NCBI RefSeq assembly: GCF_004364345.1
Contig: NZ_SOCA01000003.1
Location: 248,001 to 312,000, forward strand
Direction: 5' to 3'
DNA: 64,000 nucleotides
DNA from: Prosthecobacter fusiformis
Lineage (GTDB): Bacteria > Verrucomicrobiota > Verrucomicrobiia > Verrucomicrobiales > Verrucomicrobiaceae
The notes below the pieces were generated by a model. It had not been told where the DNA came from, did no database searches, and saw only the letters and a program-made list of their open reading frames with translations. A program made the translations under genes and the position numbers. Of the stretch, positions 27,602-36,052 are shown one piece after another. The number at the start of each line of letters is the position of its first letter. The first letter of the stretch is position 1.

Positions 27602-28632
27602 CTGACTGGAGTCAGCACCACTTTTTGGACGTCCAGAACAGCAGACTTTACTTTGTTAACCGGATCAATCTGGAGCCGTTGTTTGCCTGGAGCTTTGATT
27701 TCGATTTCACCCAAAGACAGCTCCTGCCAGTTTTGAAATCCACCCGTGTCCTGCGTGGTAAATTTCAGAGTTTGGTCGGCATGTTTGAGCTCCACTTCAC
27801 TGCCATGATTTCCACCGCCACAGCCGTGGCTGACGGTGACTTTGTAACGGCCTGGCTGGGTGACCTCAAACTCCCACTCCGCCAGATCGTCTTCAGAGGT
27901 CCAGAAGCCCAGGCAGTTTTTTTCAGGCTTGGGTTCGTAGCGCATATTCTCTGACCACGTCACGGCGTTTTTGGCTTCCAGGGTGATGCTGCCATCCTCC
28001 GCCTGCTTGGGCATTTCACCTTCACAGGTGGGAATGAGGGCGATTTCATGAATGACCAAAGCGGACCCCTCGGTAGGGGGCGTCAGGAGGGCGAATGGCA
28101 CGTCTCCAGGCTGGGCGATGTACAATTCTCCCAGGTAAGTCTTGCGCACTGAAGGAGCCGATGGGAGCGATTTTTTAACCACCAGATCTCCCATGCGGAA
28201 CTGCATGCCCAGTGCGCTGCGGTTAAGGGTATAGGTCATCCGAACTTGATACTTGCCCCAGCGCTTGGCCTTAAACTTCGTCCCTGTGTATGTTTCCCAG
28301 TGCGCGCCATTGCTGTGATCCCAGCTATCTGGACCGAGGGTGATGATGCCACGGCTGGGCATGTCTTTGCGCTCTGCTGGCTCGTCGCTGCCAAAACCCC
28401 CGATGTCCACCATGGCCGGGACCTCCGTTTCTGCCGGGGCCACAGGAGCCGCCTTGATCTCTGGCTGTGTGACAAGCTCCGAGGCTGGCGCGGGTGTGGC
28501 TTCCTCTTTGACCTGCACGGCTGGTGGCGGGCTGACTATTTCAGTACTGGCTTTTTCACCAGATGGACGCCCACAGGAGGTCAGGCTGAGGGCGAGCGTC
28601 AAAGCGAAGAGTGAAAAGATAGGTCGTAACAT
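27598..28632 (-). CDS. Lipoprotein with carbohydrate-binding-like domain
   Basis: 344 residues. A lipobox (SLTSC, Cys about residue 20) is followed by a Pro/Ala/Glu-rich linker and two beta-rich repeats. The first contains GKYQVRMTYTLNRSALGMQF; the second contains EFEVTQPGRYKVTVSHGCG and LSLGEIEIKAPGKQRLQI. The second repeat resembles the C-terminal CBM-like domain found after alpha-L-fucosidases and sulfatases. A role in binding sugars at the cell surface is inference. The ATG at 28632 begins the signal peptide. Confidence 0.72.
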   Translation of the reverse strand: MLRPIFSLFALTLALSLTSCGRPSGEKASTEIVSPPPAVQVKEEATPAPASELVTQPEIKAAPVAPAETEVPAMVDIGGFGSDEPAERKDMPSRGIITLGPDSWDHSNGAHWETYTGTKFKAKRWGKYQVRMTYTLNRSALGMQFRMGDLVVKKSLPSAPSVRKTYLGELYIAQPGDVPFALLTPPTEGSALVIHEIALIPTCEGEMPKQAEDGSITLEAKNAVTWSENMRYEPKPEKNCLGFWTSEDDLAEWEFEVTQPGRYKVTVSHGCGGGNHGSEVELKHADQTLKFTTQDTGGFQNWQELSLGEIEIKAPGKQRLQIDPVNKVKSAVLDVQKVVLTPVS

Positions 28633-28955
28633 GGTGGATGAAAAGCTGGCCGCGGGGTGTAAAGGCCTAAAAACCTCCACTGCGTCTTGATGCAACGGAT
28701 GGGAAGGGCAGATCTTTAGCCTGATTAACTCAGCCGCTGCGATAAAAGACGGTCCATTTCCCCAATGCCATAAACGAAACGTGCGGATATGAGATGGCTT
28801 TTTACCGGTTTGGAAGAGGGCCCATTGCATAAAAACGTCGCCTTTCCGGGCTCCAGGAGCATATTCTTGAATCTGGCACAGATGGCGCACGTCAATGATG
28901 CAGCGGCATTCGTACCTTCTCTGGGTAGGCTTTGATCTTTTTTATACACACGCTT
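28633..28955. other. Gene-free divergent spacer
   Basis: 323 bases between the leftward lipoprotein gene and the rightward RRAE-repeat gene. It should hold both promoters. No convincing -35/-10 pair, palindrome or RNA element is apparent by eye. Confidence 0.4.
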
Positions 28956-29606
28956 ATGCACCGTATTCTTCCATGGATCCTTCTGCTCGTTATCGGGCGG
29001 ATGATCCATGCCGAAGAGGAACAGGCGCTCCGGGCACAGCCTTATTTATCCCCCTGTGAAATTCTTTGTGCGAATCTGACCAAAGCGATTCAAGAGCGCC
29101 CCGACCTCATGGTCATGAGGTTGGAAGACGCTTTGGTTATCAATGAACCTTGTGCAGGAGAGATCGTCACCGCCGCTATGGATGCCGTGCGTGCCAAGCC
29201 CCATTTGGTGCAGCAGATCATCGAGACGGCACTGAAAGTGGCACCTGGGCGCTCGGCTATGGTGATGGCCGCAGTAAATTCCTACACGCCCGCAAGCCAG
29301 CGCCCCGTCATCGCCATGGAAGAAGTCCGCCGCGCGGAGATCCCCGCTAGTGAACCTTTGATGGAAATTCGGCGCGCCGAATCCGCTGTATCCAATGAGC
29401 CACTGTTGGAAATTCGCCGCGCAGAGGTTGCCGGTTCCAGCGAAGCCCGGCCGATTGAAGAAATCCGCCGTGCTGAAGTCTCTTCCAACCATGGACCCGG
29501 GGCCAAAAGTGGAGCTGTTCTTAGCCCTGCGGATGGCCAATCCCATGAAGAAGTGCGTCGGGCGGAATTCACTGTCATGGCCCAACCAACTTCTTTTAGC
29601 CGTTAG
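28956..29606 (+). CDS. Exported protein with five RRAE repeats
   Basis: 216 residues. A signal peptide (ILPWILLLVIGRMIHA) precedes a helical region of about 90 residues with two Cys residues. The C-terminal half contains five copies of E[EI][VI]RRAE, with RRAE at 125, 139, 154, 171 and 201, so repeats of about 15-17 residues. I do not recognise the family. The charged, regularly spaced tail looks like a binding surface or a low-complexity interaction segment. An in-frame TTG at 28932 is an alternative start. Confidence 0.65.
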   Translation: MHRILPWILLLVIGRMIHAEEEQALRAQPYLSPCEILCANLTKAIQERPDLMVMRLEDALVINEPCAGEIVTAAMDAVRAKPHLVQQIIETALKVAPGRSAMVMAAVNSYTPASQRPVIAMEEVRRAEIPASEPLMEIRRAESAVSNEPLLEIRRAEVAGSSEARPIEEIRRAEVSSNHGPGAKSGAVLSPADGQSHEEVRRAEFTVMAQPTSFSR

Positions 29607-29621
29607 GCGGGTGATATCAGT

Positions 29622-30014
29622 TTAGGCCGGGACAGGAGTTGAATTCGCTTCCAGCCACGCAGCATAGGCCTCTTCCGTCATGTCACCCGCAGCCAAGGCC
29701 AGCGTACGAACAGCCGCGTCCGCCTCATCGGCAGTGAAGCCGTGTCCATTAAGTTCCAGCATCAAAATTGTGATCACAAAACCTGTGCGTTTATTGCCGT
29801 CGATGAAAAGATGGTTCTTAACCAGCCCGTAAGCGTAACTTGCCGCCAGATCGAATATGTTCGGATGTCCGTAGGCGAAGACGTTCTGGGGTTTACCAAG
29901 GGCAGAATCCAACATTCCTTCATCCCTGATGCCGGAAGATCCTCCGTGTTCATACAGTGATTGCTCGTGCAATCCAAGAACGGTTTCTTTTTCAATCCAC
30001 TCAGGTTCAATCAT
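29622..30014 (-). CDS. Doc (death-on-curing) family toxin
   Basis: 130 residues, Fic/Doc fold. The catalytic motif is HLFIDGNKRTGF (His68, Lys75, Arg76). Having Lys in place of the usual Fic Gly is the Doc type, which phosphorylates rather than AMPylates EF-Tu in the P1 prototype; this is established for P1 and inferred here. The N-terminus LGLHEQSLYEHGGSSGIRDEGMLDSAL also agrees with Doc toxins. Its ATG overlaps the antitoxin stop by four bases. Confidence 0.9.
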   Translation of the reverse strand: MIEPEWIEKETVLGLHEQSLYEHGGSSGIRDEGMLDSALGKPQNVFAYGHPNIFDLAASYAYGLVKNHLFIDGNKRTGFVITILMLELNGHGFTADEADAAVRTLALAAGDMTEEAYAAWLEANSTPVPA

Positions 30015-30241
30015 TTAGCCAGTTCCCTGAGAGTGTTACGATAGCGCTCCATGATGCTCTGGACGGCCTTCATCTGGTGGCTGATTTGTGGCTTGGATGT
30101 ATTTAAACGAAGGCTTCCATCCGAAGCCTCAGTCAAAAGTACGGTATCCCCCTCCTCCGCTTTCAAATGGGCCAGAGCTTCTTTCGGCAGGACAAAGCCC
30201 ACGGAATTACCGATTTTGCGGAGTTTGAGTTCAAGAACCAT
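30011..30241 (-). CDS. AbrB/MazE/SpoVT-type antitoxin
   Basis: 76 residues with an N-terminal swapped-hairpin DNA-binding domain: LKLRKIGNSVGFVLPKEALAHLKAEEGD (approximately residues 5-32). The helical C-terminus should bind and block the downstream Doc toxin. Antitoxins of this kind usually repress their own operon. A promoter-like pair of boxes with a GTTATAAC palindrome lies directly upstream. Confidence 0.88.
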   Translation of the reverse strand: MVLELKLRKIGNSVGFVLPKEALAHLKAEEGDTVLLTEASDGSLRLNTSKPQISHQMKAVQSIMERYRNTLRELAK

Positions 30242-30247
30242 AGCCCC

Positions 30248-30275
30248 AATGTAGCAACGGATGTTATAACGTCAA
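30248..30275 (-). promoter_or_regulatory. Promoter and palindrome of the toxin-antitoxin operon
   Basis: On the minus strand, TTGACG (30275-30270), a 16-base spacer and TACATT (30253-30248) form a good sigma-70-like promoter. The predicted start of transcription is at or next to the antitoxin ATG, so the mRNA would have almost no leader. The perfect palindrome GTTATAAC (30263-30270) sits across the -35/spacer junction and is a natural operator candidate for autoregulation. Confidence 0.6.
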
Positions 30276-30561
30276 GCTGCACGCCAGAGTTTGAGCTTCC
30301 AGAAACTCTCGGGGGTAATGTTTTAGGCCCCATGTTGCGGGGGTTTAAATGAGGCTATAAAACAATTGGGGACACAAATTCCTAAAAAAGTAGGAGGGGA
30401 ATACGCGTTGAAGGGCCTCAATCCTCTCAGTCTTGAGAAGGCATAGGCTTGAACATTGCGATTTGGCCCGTTGCAAATACTGGAATTATCGGTAGCCTCG
30501 CGGCGCTCAGTCTCACTTGTGGATGCTGCAGCATTCAAACAAACACGTTACAAACAACACT
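30276..30561. other. Spacer between the toxin-antitoxin operon and the small lipoprotein genes
   Basis: Beyond the antitoxin promoter this stretch has no convincing gene. A GGAGGGG box with a TTG nine bases later would give a 12-residue peptide (30408-30446), which is too short to support. Confidence 0.35.
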
Positions 30562-30675
30562 ATGAAATACGCCCTCCTCGCTCTCGCAGCTTCGGTTATC
30601 GCCGGTGGCCTCGTCTCCTGCGCATCCAAGGCTCCCCCACCGCCACCACCAGCACCTGTCCAGTACAGCAAGTAA
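30562..30675 (+). CDS. 37-residue lipoprotein
   Basis: A tiny protein that is almost all signal peptide: MKYALLALAASVIAGGLVSC, then CASKA, a run of six Pro residues and a short tail. The lipobox LVSC is good. It resembles the very small entericidin-like lipoproteins in size but has no detectable homology to them by eye. A second small lipoprotein gene follows after 58 bases. Confidence 0.6.
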   Translation: MKYALLALAASVIAGGLVSCASKAPPPPPPAPVQYSK

Positions 30676-30733
30676 TTTGACTGGTTTGGAGGTCGTCTCA
30701 TAGACAACCTGTTTCCCAACCGACACTCTCTCT

Positions 30734-30907
30734 ATGATCCGTCTTCTCTCCGTAGGCCTCGCTTCAGCATCCTTGTTGCTCGCTTCTTGCGCCAGCAAGC
30801 CATCTGATTGCTCTTCCTGCACTGCTCCTAGCGGTAAAGCCGCTGCGAGCTGCTGCCCGAAGGACAAGAGTGCCTGCTGTGATTCCCAAAAGGGTCACAA
30901 GCACTAA
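30734..30907 (+). CDS. Small Cys-rich lipoprotein
   Basis: 57 residues with a signal peptide and lipobox LLASC. The mature part is rich in Cys: CSSC, SCC, and ACC (six Cys outside the lipobox), with Lys and His at the end (KGHKH). It could bind a metal or be disulfide-bonded; I cannot name a family. The gene runs parallel to the preceding lipoprotein gene and probably shares its transcript. Confidence 0.6.
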   Translation: MIRLLSVGLASASLLLASCASKPSDCSSCTAPSGKAAASCCPKDKSACCDSQKGHKH

Positions 30908-30935
30908 GATTACTCGGTGGTAAGCCACTCACGTC

Positions 30936-30979
30936 GCGCCGCACGCTGGTCACTCCGGCGGGCGGCGCTTCATTTTATA
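30936..30979 (+). terminator. Candidate terminator after the small lipoprotein genes
   Basis: GCGCCGC (30936-30942) and GCGGCGC (30962-30968) form a GC-rich stem with a 19-base loop, followed by TTCATTTTAT. The U-tract is interrupted, so strength is uncertain. It could serve either strand. Confidence 0.4.
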
Positions 30980-30999
30980 GCGTCAAACAGCACCCAGAC

Positions 31000-32349
31000 T
31001 CAGTGATGCTGCCGGAGGCGGCGTCTTTGCAAGACTTGGTTGACCACGCTGAGCAGGGCGCTGCTGTCATAAGGTTTTGGCAGCACCCCGGCAAAGCCAA
31101 AGTCCCCCGGATCGAGCATGGTAGGATCGTGGCGGTTGCCGCTGGAAACGATGGCATCCACCTGAGGATCCATCTGGCGCAGCATTTCCATGGCCTGCGC
31201 ACCGCCCATGCCCATGGGAATGGTTAGGTCGATCAGCACCAGATCAAAAGGCTGATTGGCCAGCAGCGCGTCACTGTAGCAGCGCACCGTGTCCACCCCA
31301 TCGCCCGTTTCGACGATTTCGAAGCCTTCATTCTTGAGGTTTCTAACAATCAACTGACGTAGGAGCAAGTCATCTTCCAGCACCAGAACGCGGCCTTGTA
31401 AAGGTTTGGCTTGGCGTGCTACCGGGGCCGCGGGTTTCATTTGCATGGCTTCTAGCGGAAGCGTGGTGCAGGATATCAGGGCCTGCTTAAATTCGGCGGC
31501 CGTTGCGTAGCGTTGAGTGCGGTCAGGCATCAAAGCGCGCACAATCACAGTATCAAGCCTGGGATCCGTTCCGGTCATGGCGGATGGTGGCTGCCACGCC
31601 CCGCGTGGTACCGTTCCCGTGAGCATTTGGTAAAAAACCACGCCCAGGGCATAAATGTCCGCCCGGTGGTCAATGATGGCACTCGTGTCATACTGTTCCG
31701 GGGCAGCATATTCAGGAGTGCCCATGGCCATGTTGCTCATGGTCAGCATGGTGCTGGGCCGGTCAAGCCGCTTAGCCAGGCCAAAATCGGCCAGTTTGAC
31801 GCGGCCATCGGTGGCGATGAGCACATTGGCCGGTTTGATATCCCGGTGTACCATGCCTTTTTCATGCGCATAATGCAGTGCATCACACAGGCACGGGATG
31901 ATTTCCAGTGCCCTGGCCTGAGTGACCTGCTTTGAGCCCATAAGCTGATGCAGGTCGGTCCCTTCGATGTGCTCCATGACATAAAACAGATAGTCACCCA
32001 CCATCCCGAAATCATACACACTGACGATGTTGGGGTGATTCATCTGGGCCAGCAGTTGGGCCTCCCGCCTGAATCTTTCTGGATAGGCATAGTCTGTTCC
32101 ATGCTGCTTGTGCAGAATCTTGATGGCCACCGCACGCCCCAGTTTATGCTGCTGGCCACGATACACCGCCCCCATGCCTCCCTGGCCGATCTGCGCATCA
32201 AAGATGTATTCGCCGGCGGGCATCATTGCGGTGAGCTCTGCGGGGGACGGATACATCGGCATCGGAGCCCAACCTGCCACACCCTCTGATGGCGAGGGAA
32301 CAGCCTGGGGAGGCGGCGTCCGTTTGCCGAAAGAGAAAAAGCGTTTCAT
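31000..32349 (-). CDS. Ser/Thr protein kinase fused to a C-terminal response-regulator receiver domain
   Basis: 449 residues, cytoplasmic. Residues 48-300 are an intact Hanks-type kinase: GQGGMGAVY, Lys77 in VAIKIL, HRDIKPAN (168-175), DFG (188-190) and GTPEYAAPEQ. After a short linker, residues 320-449 form a receiver domain with acidic LEDD, phospho-acceptor Asp374 in LIDLT, Ser402/403 and Lys425 in LPKPY. All receiver residues are present. Receiver domains usually sit with histidine kinases, so a Ser/Thr kinase with its own receiver is an unusual arrangement. No histidine kinase gene is near. The ATG at 32349 is preferred to the longer frame. Confidence 0.9.
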   Translation of the reverse strand: MKRFFSFGKRTPPPQAVPSPSEGVAGWAPMPMYPSPAELTAMMPAGEYIFDAQIGQGGMGAVYRGQQHKLGRAVAIKILHKQHGTDYAYPERFRREAQLLAQMNHPNIVSVYDFGMVGDYLFYVMEHIEGTDLHQLMGSKQVTQARALEIIPCLCDALHYAHEKGMVHRDIKPANVLIATDGRVKLADFGLAKRLDRPSTMLTMSNMAMGTPEYAAPEQYDTSAIIDHRADIYALGVVFYQMLTGTVPRGAWQPPSAMTGTDPRLDTVIVRALMPDRTQRYATAAEFKQALISCTTLPLEAMQMKPAAPVARQAKPLQGRVLVLEDDLLLRQLIVRNLKNEGFEIVETGDGVDTVRCYSDALLANQPFDLVLIDLTIPMGMGGAQAMEMLRQMDPQVDAIVSSGNRHDPTMLDPGDFGFAGVLPKPYDSSALLSVVNQVLQRRRLRQHH

Positions 32350-32487
32350 GAGACAGGATTTTGGGGTGGGGAAGATAGTTCTGATATTGTCCCCCTCCCG
32401 CAAGCGTTCTCTTATCAAACCCGATATCTTACGTCTTTAGGTGTAACTGGGACTAAAGGCTCCTCAAAACCGATTTTCCATGACTTT

Positions 32488-32507
32488 CAAATGAACACTA
32501 TCATTTG
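32488..32507. promoter_or_regulatory. Inverted repeat between the kinase-REC gene and the barrel-like gene
   Basis: CAAATGA-ACACTA-TCATTTG is a perfect 7-bp inverted repeat with a 6-base spacer, in the divergent spacer 59 bases upstream of the gene at 32566 and 139 bases upstream of the kinase. It is a good operator candidate; the regulator is unknown. Confidence 0.4.
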
Positions 32508-32565
32508 GTATTGCTTCCTGGCCCGTATTTCGGTTACTTTCATTTCCCGTCACTGATAAGGAAGT

Positions 32566-33456
32566 ATGAACGCCGCCCCCCCACGACGCTCACTCGTCTT
32601 GCTGCTGTTGTTTTCAACAGCAGCCGCGAGCGTTATGGCCCAGTCCATGCCGAAAGTCAGTGCCACCGGCAGTGCTGTGGCCGCCCCACCTGCCATCGTC
32701 GTGCCGCGTGTCAATTCACCCACCCTGCCGCGACTGGGCTACTCCCGCTATCCGTGGAAGACGGACATCATGGCGACCGTCTTTTGGGTTGGGGAAGAAC
32801 CCACCCAAAACAATCCCACACCCAACAATAAGAGCTCCTGGGATACCGAGTGGGAAAGAAACTTCGGCGGATACGACGATCCAGATCCTCTCAAGCGAGG
32901 CAAAAACTACTGCCCGCTGGGTTTCACCCCTGGACTGAATCCGTTCTATATTGCGCTGCCATACAACGATCTACTGGATTACACGGCGCACAAGCCAGAA
33001 GCCTCCCGCGTGATTCCCTGGTTCAAGGAGCGTTATAACAAGGCTGGCAGGACGGTGCTGCGCGGGACCTGGATCGCCATCCGGTACGGTAACCGCGTCT
33101 GCTATGCGCAGTGGGAAGATTGCGGACCTTTCGTCACCGATGATTTTGAGTACGTTTTTGGCAATGCCCGTCCGAAAAACACTAGCAACCGCGGAGCCGG
33201 GATTGATGTCAGCCCAGCGGTACGGGATTATCTGGGCATGGCCAGCAATGGCAAATGTGACTGGCGTTTTGTGGACGTGAGCGAGGTGCCGCCCGGCCCG
33301 TGGCGCTCCCTGGGGAATAACAATCATTTCGTCAAATCCCAGATCCAGCAGCAGACGCAGCAAAAAACCGATGTGGCCGCCCGCCTGGAGGAATTGCGCA
33401 AGGCCCGCGATGCATACTTCAAGCAAAACGGCAATGCGGAACAGCGCATCCGCTAA
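32566..33456 (+). CDS. Secreted double-psi-barrel-like protein
   Basis: 296 residues with a signal peptide (LVLLLLFSTAAASVMAQ). The segment RVCYAQWEDCGPFVTDDFEYVFG followed by NRGAGIDVSPAVRDYLG is conserved-looking and resembles a double-psi beta-barrel (RlpA/expansin-like) core, in which Asp residues and a Gly-Ala-Gly-Ile-Asp stretch line a groove. The family assignment is inference. The C-terminal 50 residues form a Gln/Lys-rich helix. It is divergent from the kinase-REC gene. Confidence 0.6.
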   Translation: MNAAPPRRSLVLLLLFSTAAASVMAQSMPKVSATGSAVAAPPAIVVPRVNSPTLPRLGYSRYPWKTDIMATVFWVGEEPTQNNPTPNNKSSWDTEWERNFGGYDDPDPLKRGKNYCPLGFTPGLNPFYIALPYNDLLDYTAHKPEASRVIPWFKERYNKAGRTVLRGTWIAIRYGNRVCYAQWEDCGPFVTDDFEYVFGNARPKNTSNRGAGIDVSPAVRDYLGMASNGKCDWRFVDVSEVPPGPWRSLGNNNHFVKSQIQQQTQQKTDVAARLEELRKARDAYFKQNGNAEQRIR

Positions 33457-33531
33457 GTGTGCCCGTTGATGTCCTGTTTTCAGAGGCGGTTTTGCTGCGA
33501 GAAGCGCTCCCTATCAGCGTTGTGAAAGGCC

Positions 33532-35016
33532 ATGTTTGTGAAATCTCTTTTAGCATTGCTTCTGGCATCCAGCGGCATGGCGTTCGCAGCCGAAACCCGG
33601 CCTAACATTGTTTTCTTCCTCGTGGATGACCTGGGGCAGCGCGATATTGGCTGCTATGGCAGCACGTTTTACGAGACTCCCAATGTGGACCGTCTGGCCA
33701 AAGAAGGTGCACGCTTCACGGATGCCTATGCCGCCTGCCCCGTCTGTTCCCCCACCCGCGCTGCCGTGCAGACCGGACGCTGGCCGCAGCGCACAGGCGT
33801 GACTGATTACATTGGAGCCGCGATGAAACCGGAGCTCTGGAATCGCAATACCAAGCTACTGCCCGCCCCTTACAGTGATCGTCTTGCTCACGATGAAGTG
33901 ACCATGGCTGAAATGCTCAAGGATGCCGGTTATGCCACCTTCTTTGCCGGCAAGTGGCATCTGGGACCTGAAGGCTGGTGGCCGGAAGACCAGGGCTATG
34001 ATCACAACCTAGGCGGTGTGGATCGTGGCGGCCCGTATGGCCGGGGAAAATACTTTGTCCCTTATGACAACCCGCGCCTGCCTGATGGCCCTGACGGAGA
34101 GCATCTGCCGGATCGTCTGGCGAATGAGACCGCCAAGTTTATCCAGGCAAACAAGGATAAGCCCTTCTTCGCCTTCTTCTCCTTTTACTCCGTCCATACT
34201 CCACTGCAGGCGCGTCCAGATCTGGAGAAAAAGTATGAGGAGAAACGTTCCCGCTTAGGACTCGAGGCCAAATGGGGCATGGAAGATACCCGCCAGGTAC
34301 GCCTTGTGCAGGAACATCCCGTCTATAGTGGCATGGTCGAAGCCATGGACCAGGCTGTGGGTAAAGTGATGGCCAAACTGGATGAACTGGGCCTCGCAGA
34401 AAACACCCTCGTTATCTTTACTTCGGACAATGGAGGCCTCTCCACCAGTGAAGGATCTCCCACCTCCAATCTGCCGCTGAGGGGTGGCAAAGGCTGGATG
34501 TATGAAGGGGGTATTCGCGAGCCTCTGGTCATTCGCTGGCCCGCTGTCCTGAAGGCGGGCTCCGTGATCGGAACACCCGTATGCAGCCCGGATTACTTCG
34601 TCACCGCCATGGATGTGGCCCAGGGTAAAACACCTTCAAAGGTGGATGGCGTCAGCCTGCTGCCACTGCTTCGTGGCACCACCCTGCCTGAGCGTGCCCT
34701 CTACTGGCACTACCCGCATTATGGGAACCAAGGCGGCGCTCCGGCCTCTGCGATCCGTGAGGGTGATTGGAAACTCATCGAATGGTATGAAGAGGGTAAA
34801 AAGGAACTCTTCAATCTGCGGGATGATCTGGGGGAGCAAAAGGATCTCGCTGCTGCCCATCCAGAAAAAGTTGCTGCTCTTTCTGCGAAACTCGCTTCCT
34901 GGAAAGACGAAGTGGGTGCCTTGATGCCCATCAAGAACCCCGCTTACGATCCTGCCAAACCCAGCGGACGTGCTGCTGGTGCGCCCAAAGGGGCTAAGAA
35001 GAAAAAGAAGAAGTGA
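33532..35016 (+). CDS. Secreted sulfatase (S1 family)
   Basis: 494 residues, an arylsulfatase-type enzyme for sulfated glycans. A signal peptide (LLALLLASSGMAFA) is followed by NIVFFLVDDLGQRDIGCYG. The formylglycine signature is CSPTR (Cys72 to Arg76), so activity requires a formylglycine-generating enzyme, which is not encoded in the window. GKWHLGPEGWWPE and FTSDNGG complete the fold. The protein ends in a run of Lys residues. Its stop codon is directly followed by the stop codon of the convergent corA gene. Confidence 0.93.
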   Translation: MFVKSLLALLLASSGMAFAAETRPNIVFFLVDDLGQRDIGCYGSTFYETPNVDRLAKEGARFTDAYAACPVCSPTRAAVQTGRWPQRTGVTDYIGAAMKPELWNRNTKLLPAPYSDRLAHDEVTMAEMLKDAGYATFFAGKWHLGPEGWWPEDQGYDHNLGGVDRGGPYGRGKYFVPYDNPRLPDGPDGEHLPDRLANETAKFIQANKDKPFFAFFSFYSVHTPLQARPDLEKKYEEKRSRLGLEAKWGMEDTRQVRLVQEHPVYSGMVEAMDQAVGKVMAKLDELGLAENTLVIFTSDNGGLSTSEGSPTSNLPLRGGKGWMYEGGIREPLVIRWPAVLKAGSVIGTPVCSPDYFVTAMDVAQGKTPSKVDGVSLLPLLRGTTLPERALYWHYPHYGNQGGAPASAIREGDWKLIEWYEEGKKELFNLRDDLGEQKDLAAAHPEKVAALSAKLASWKDEVGALMPIKNPAYDPAKPSGRAAGAPKGAKKKKKK

Positions 35017-35994
35017 TCACAGCAGCTTCTTCCGCTTGAACCACCAGATGGGCAGCAGGGCGGAAATGATTAGCACACAAATGACAACAGGATACGCCCA
35101 GGGCAGTTTCAGTTCCGGCATGTGCTCAAAGTTCATCCCATAAAGGCTGGCGATGAGTGTCGGCGGCATGAACAGAACACTGGCGATGGTGAAGATCTTG
35201 ATGATCTGGTTCTGCTGGATGTTGATGAGGCCCAGGGTGGATTCCAGCAGGAAGGTCATCTCCTGCTGCTGCTGGTTGGTGTAGTCATCCAGGGACTTGA
35301 CGTCGCGCATCACACTGCGGAACTGCGCGGCCAGGTCGCTACGCATCCAGGTCGCGGCATTGTTCAGAAAGTATTGCAGCATGCGGTTCACACTGACGAG
35401 GCTCTCCCGCAGGTTGGCCACCAGGGCGCTGCGCCGACCAAGCGTGCGCACCACATCTCCCAGATCCTTTTCCACGGCGGCGCTGGCCTTGTGCGGGTTC
35501 AGGCTGAAAACATCGCGTCCGACTTTTTTCAAATCGGATTCCACCGTCTGCAGGGCATCGGCGATGCGGGCCACGATGAGCTCACAAAGGGTCAGGAAAA
35601 CGGCGTCACTGCTCATCGGGCAGGCGCATTGCCTCCGCACCTGATCCACGATCAATCTGAAGGCCATGGGATCTGCATAGCGCACCGTCGTCAGGCAGTC
35701 CGGCGCCAGCACGAAGGTGATGGCTGTGGTATCCGGGTCGGGCGTATCCAGTCCTACCGGGATCCACGCCGTCATGTATAGCGCTCCATGCTCGGAATAT
35801 AACCGGCTGGATTCTTCGATCTCCTGCATTTCCTCCCGAGTAGGGAGCTGATGCTCGAGCCAGCTTTCCGCCTCCAGCTCTTCTGTGCGGGAGGGATTGA
35901 GGAGGTCCAGGTAAACGAGGTTGTCCGGGAAGGGACGCACTTTCTCGTCCTGCCAATCGAAAAGCTGTCCTTGCTGGGTGATGAGTCGGACCAT
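35017..35994 (-). CDS. corA: CorA-type magnesium/divalent cation transporter
   Basis: 325 residues. A cytoplasmic domain rich in charged helices is followed by two C-terminal transmembrane helices. The signature YGMNFEHMPEL (GMN motif) links TM1 (SVLFMPPTLIASL) and TM2 (PVVICVLIISALLPIWW), with the terminal KRKK basic tail. It takes up Mg2+ or Co2+. The ATG at 35994 is chosen because it gives the family N-terminus; the longer frame adds a Pro-rich leader unlikely to be real. Confidence 0.93.
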   Translation of the reverse strand: MVRLITQQGQLFDWQDEKVRPFPDNLVYLDLLNPSRTEELEAESWLEHQLPTREEMQEIEESSRLYSEHGALYMTAWIPVGLDTPDPDTTAITFVLAPDCLTTVRYADPMAFRLIVDQVRRQCACPMSSDAVFLTLCELIVARIADALQTVESDLKKVGRDVFSLNPHKASAAVEKDLGDVVRTLGRRSALVANLRESLVSVNRMLQYFLNNAATWMRSDLAAQFRSVMRDVKSLDDYTNQQQQEMTFLLESTLGLINIQQNQIIKIFTIASVLFMPPTLIASLYGMNFEHMPELKLPWAYPVVICVLIISALLPIWWFKRKKLL

Positions 35995-36052
35995 GAGTGG
36001 GGGAGGGAGACTGTAACGGCAGAGTGAAGGAGCGCCAAGGAAAAGGCTGCTG

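Noticed and set aside
30408..30446. TTG-started 12-residue peptide after a GGAGGGG box
   Set aside because: Too short to support; the Shine-Dalgarno match alone is not evidence of a leader peptide.
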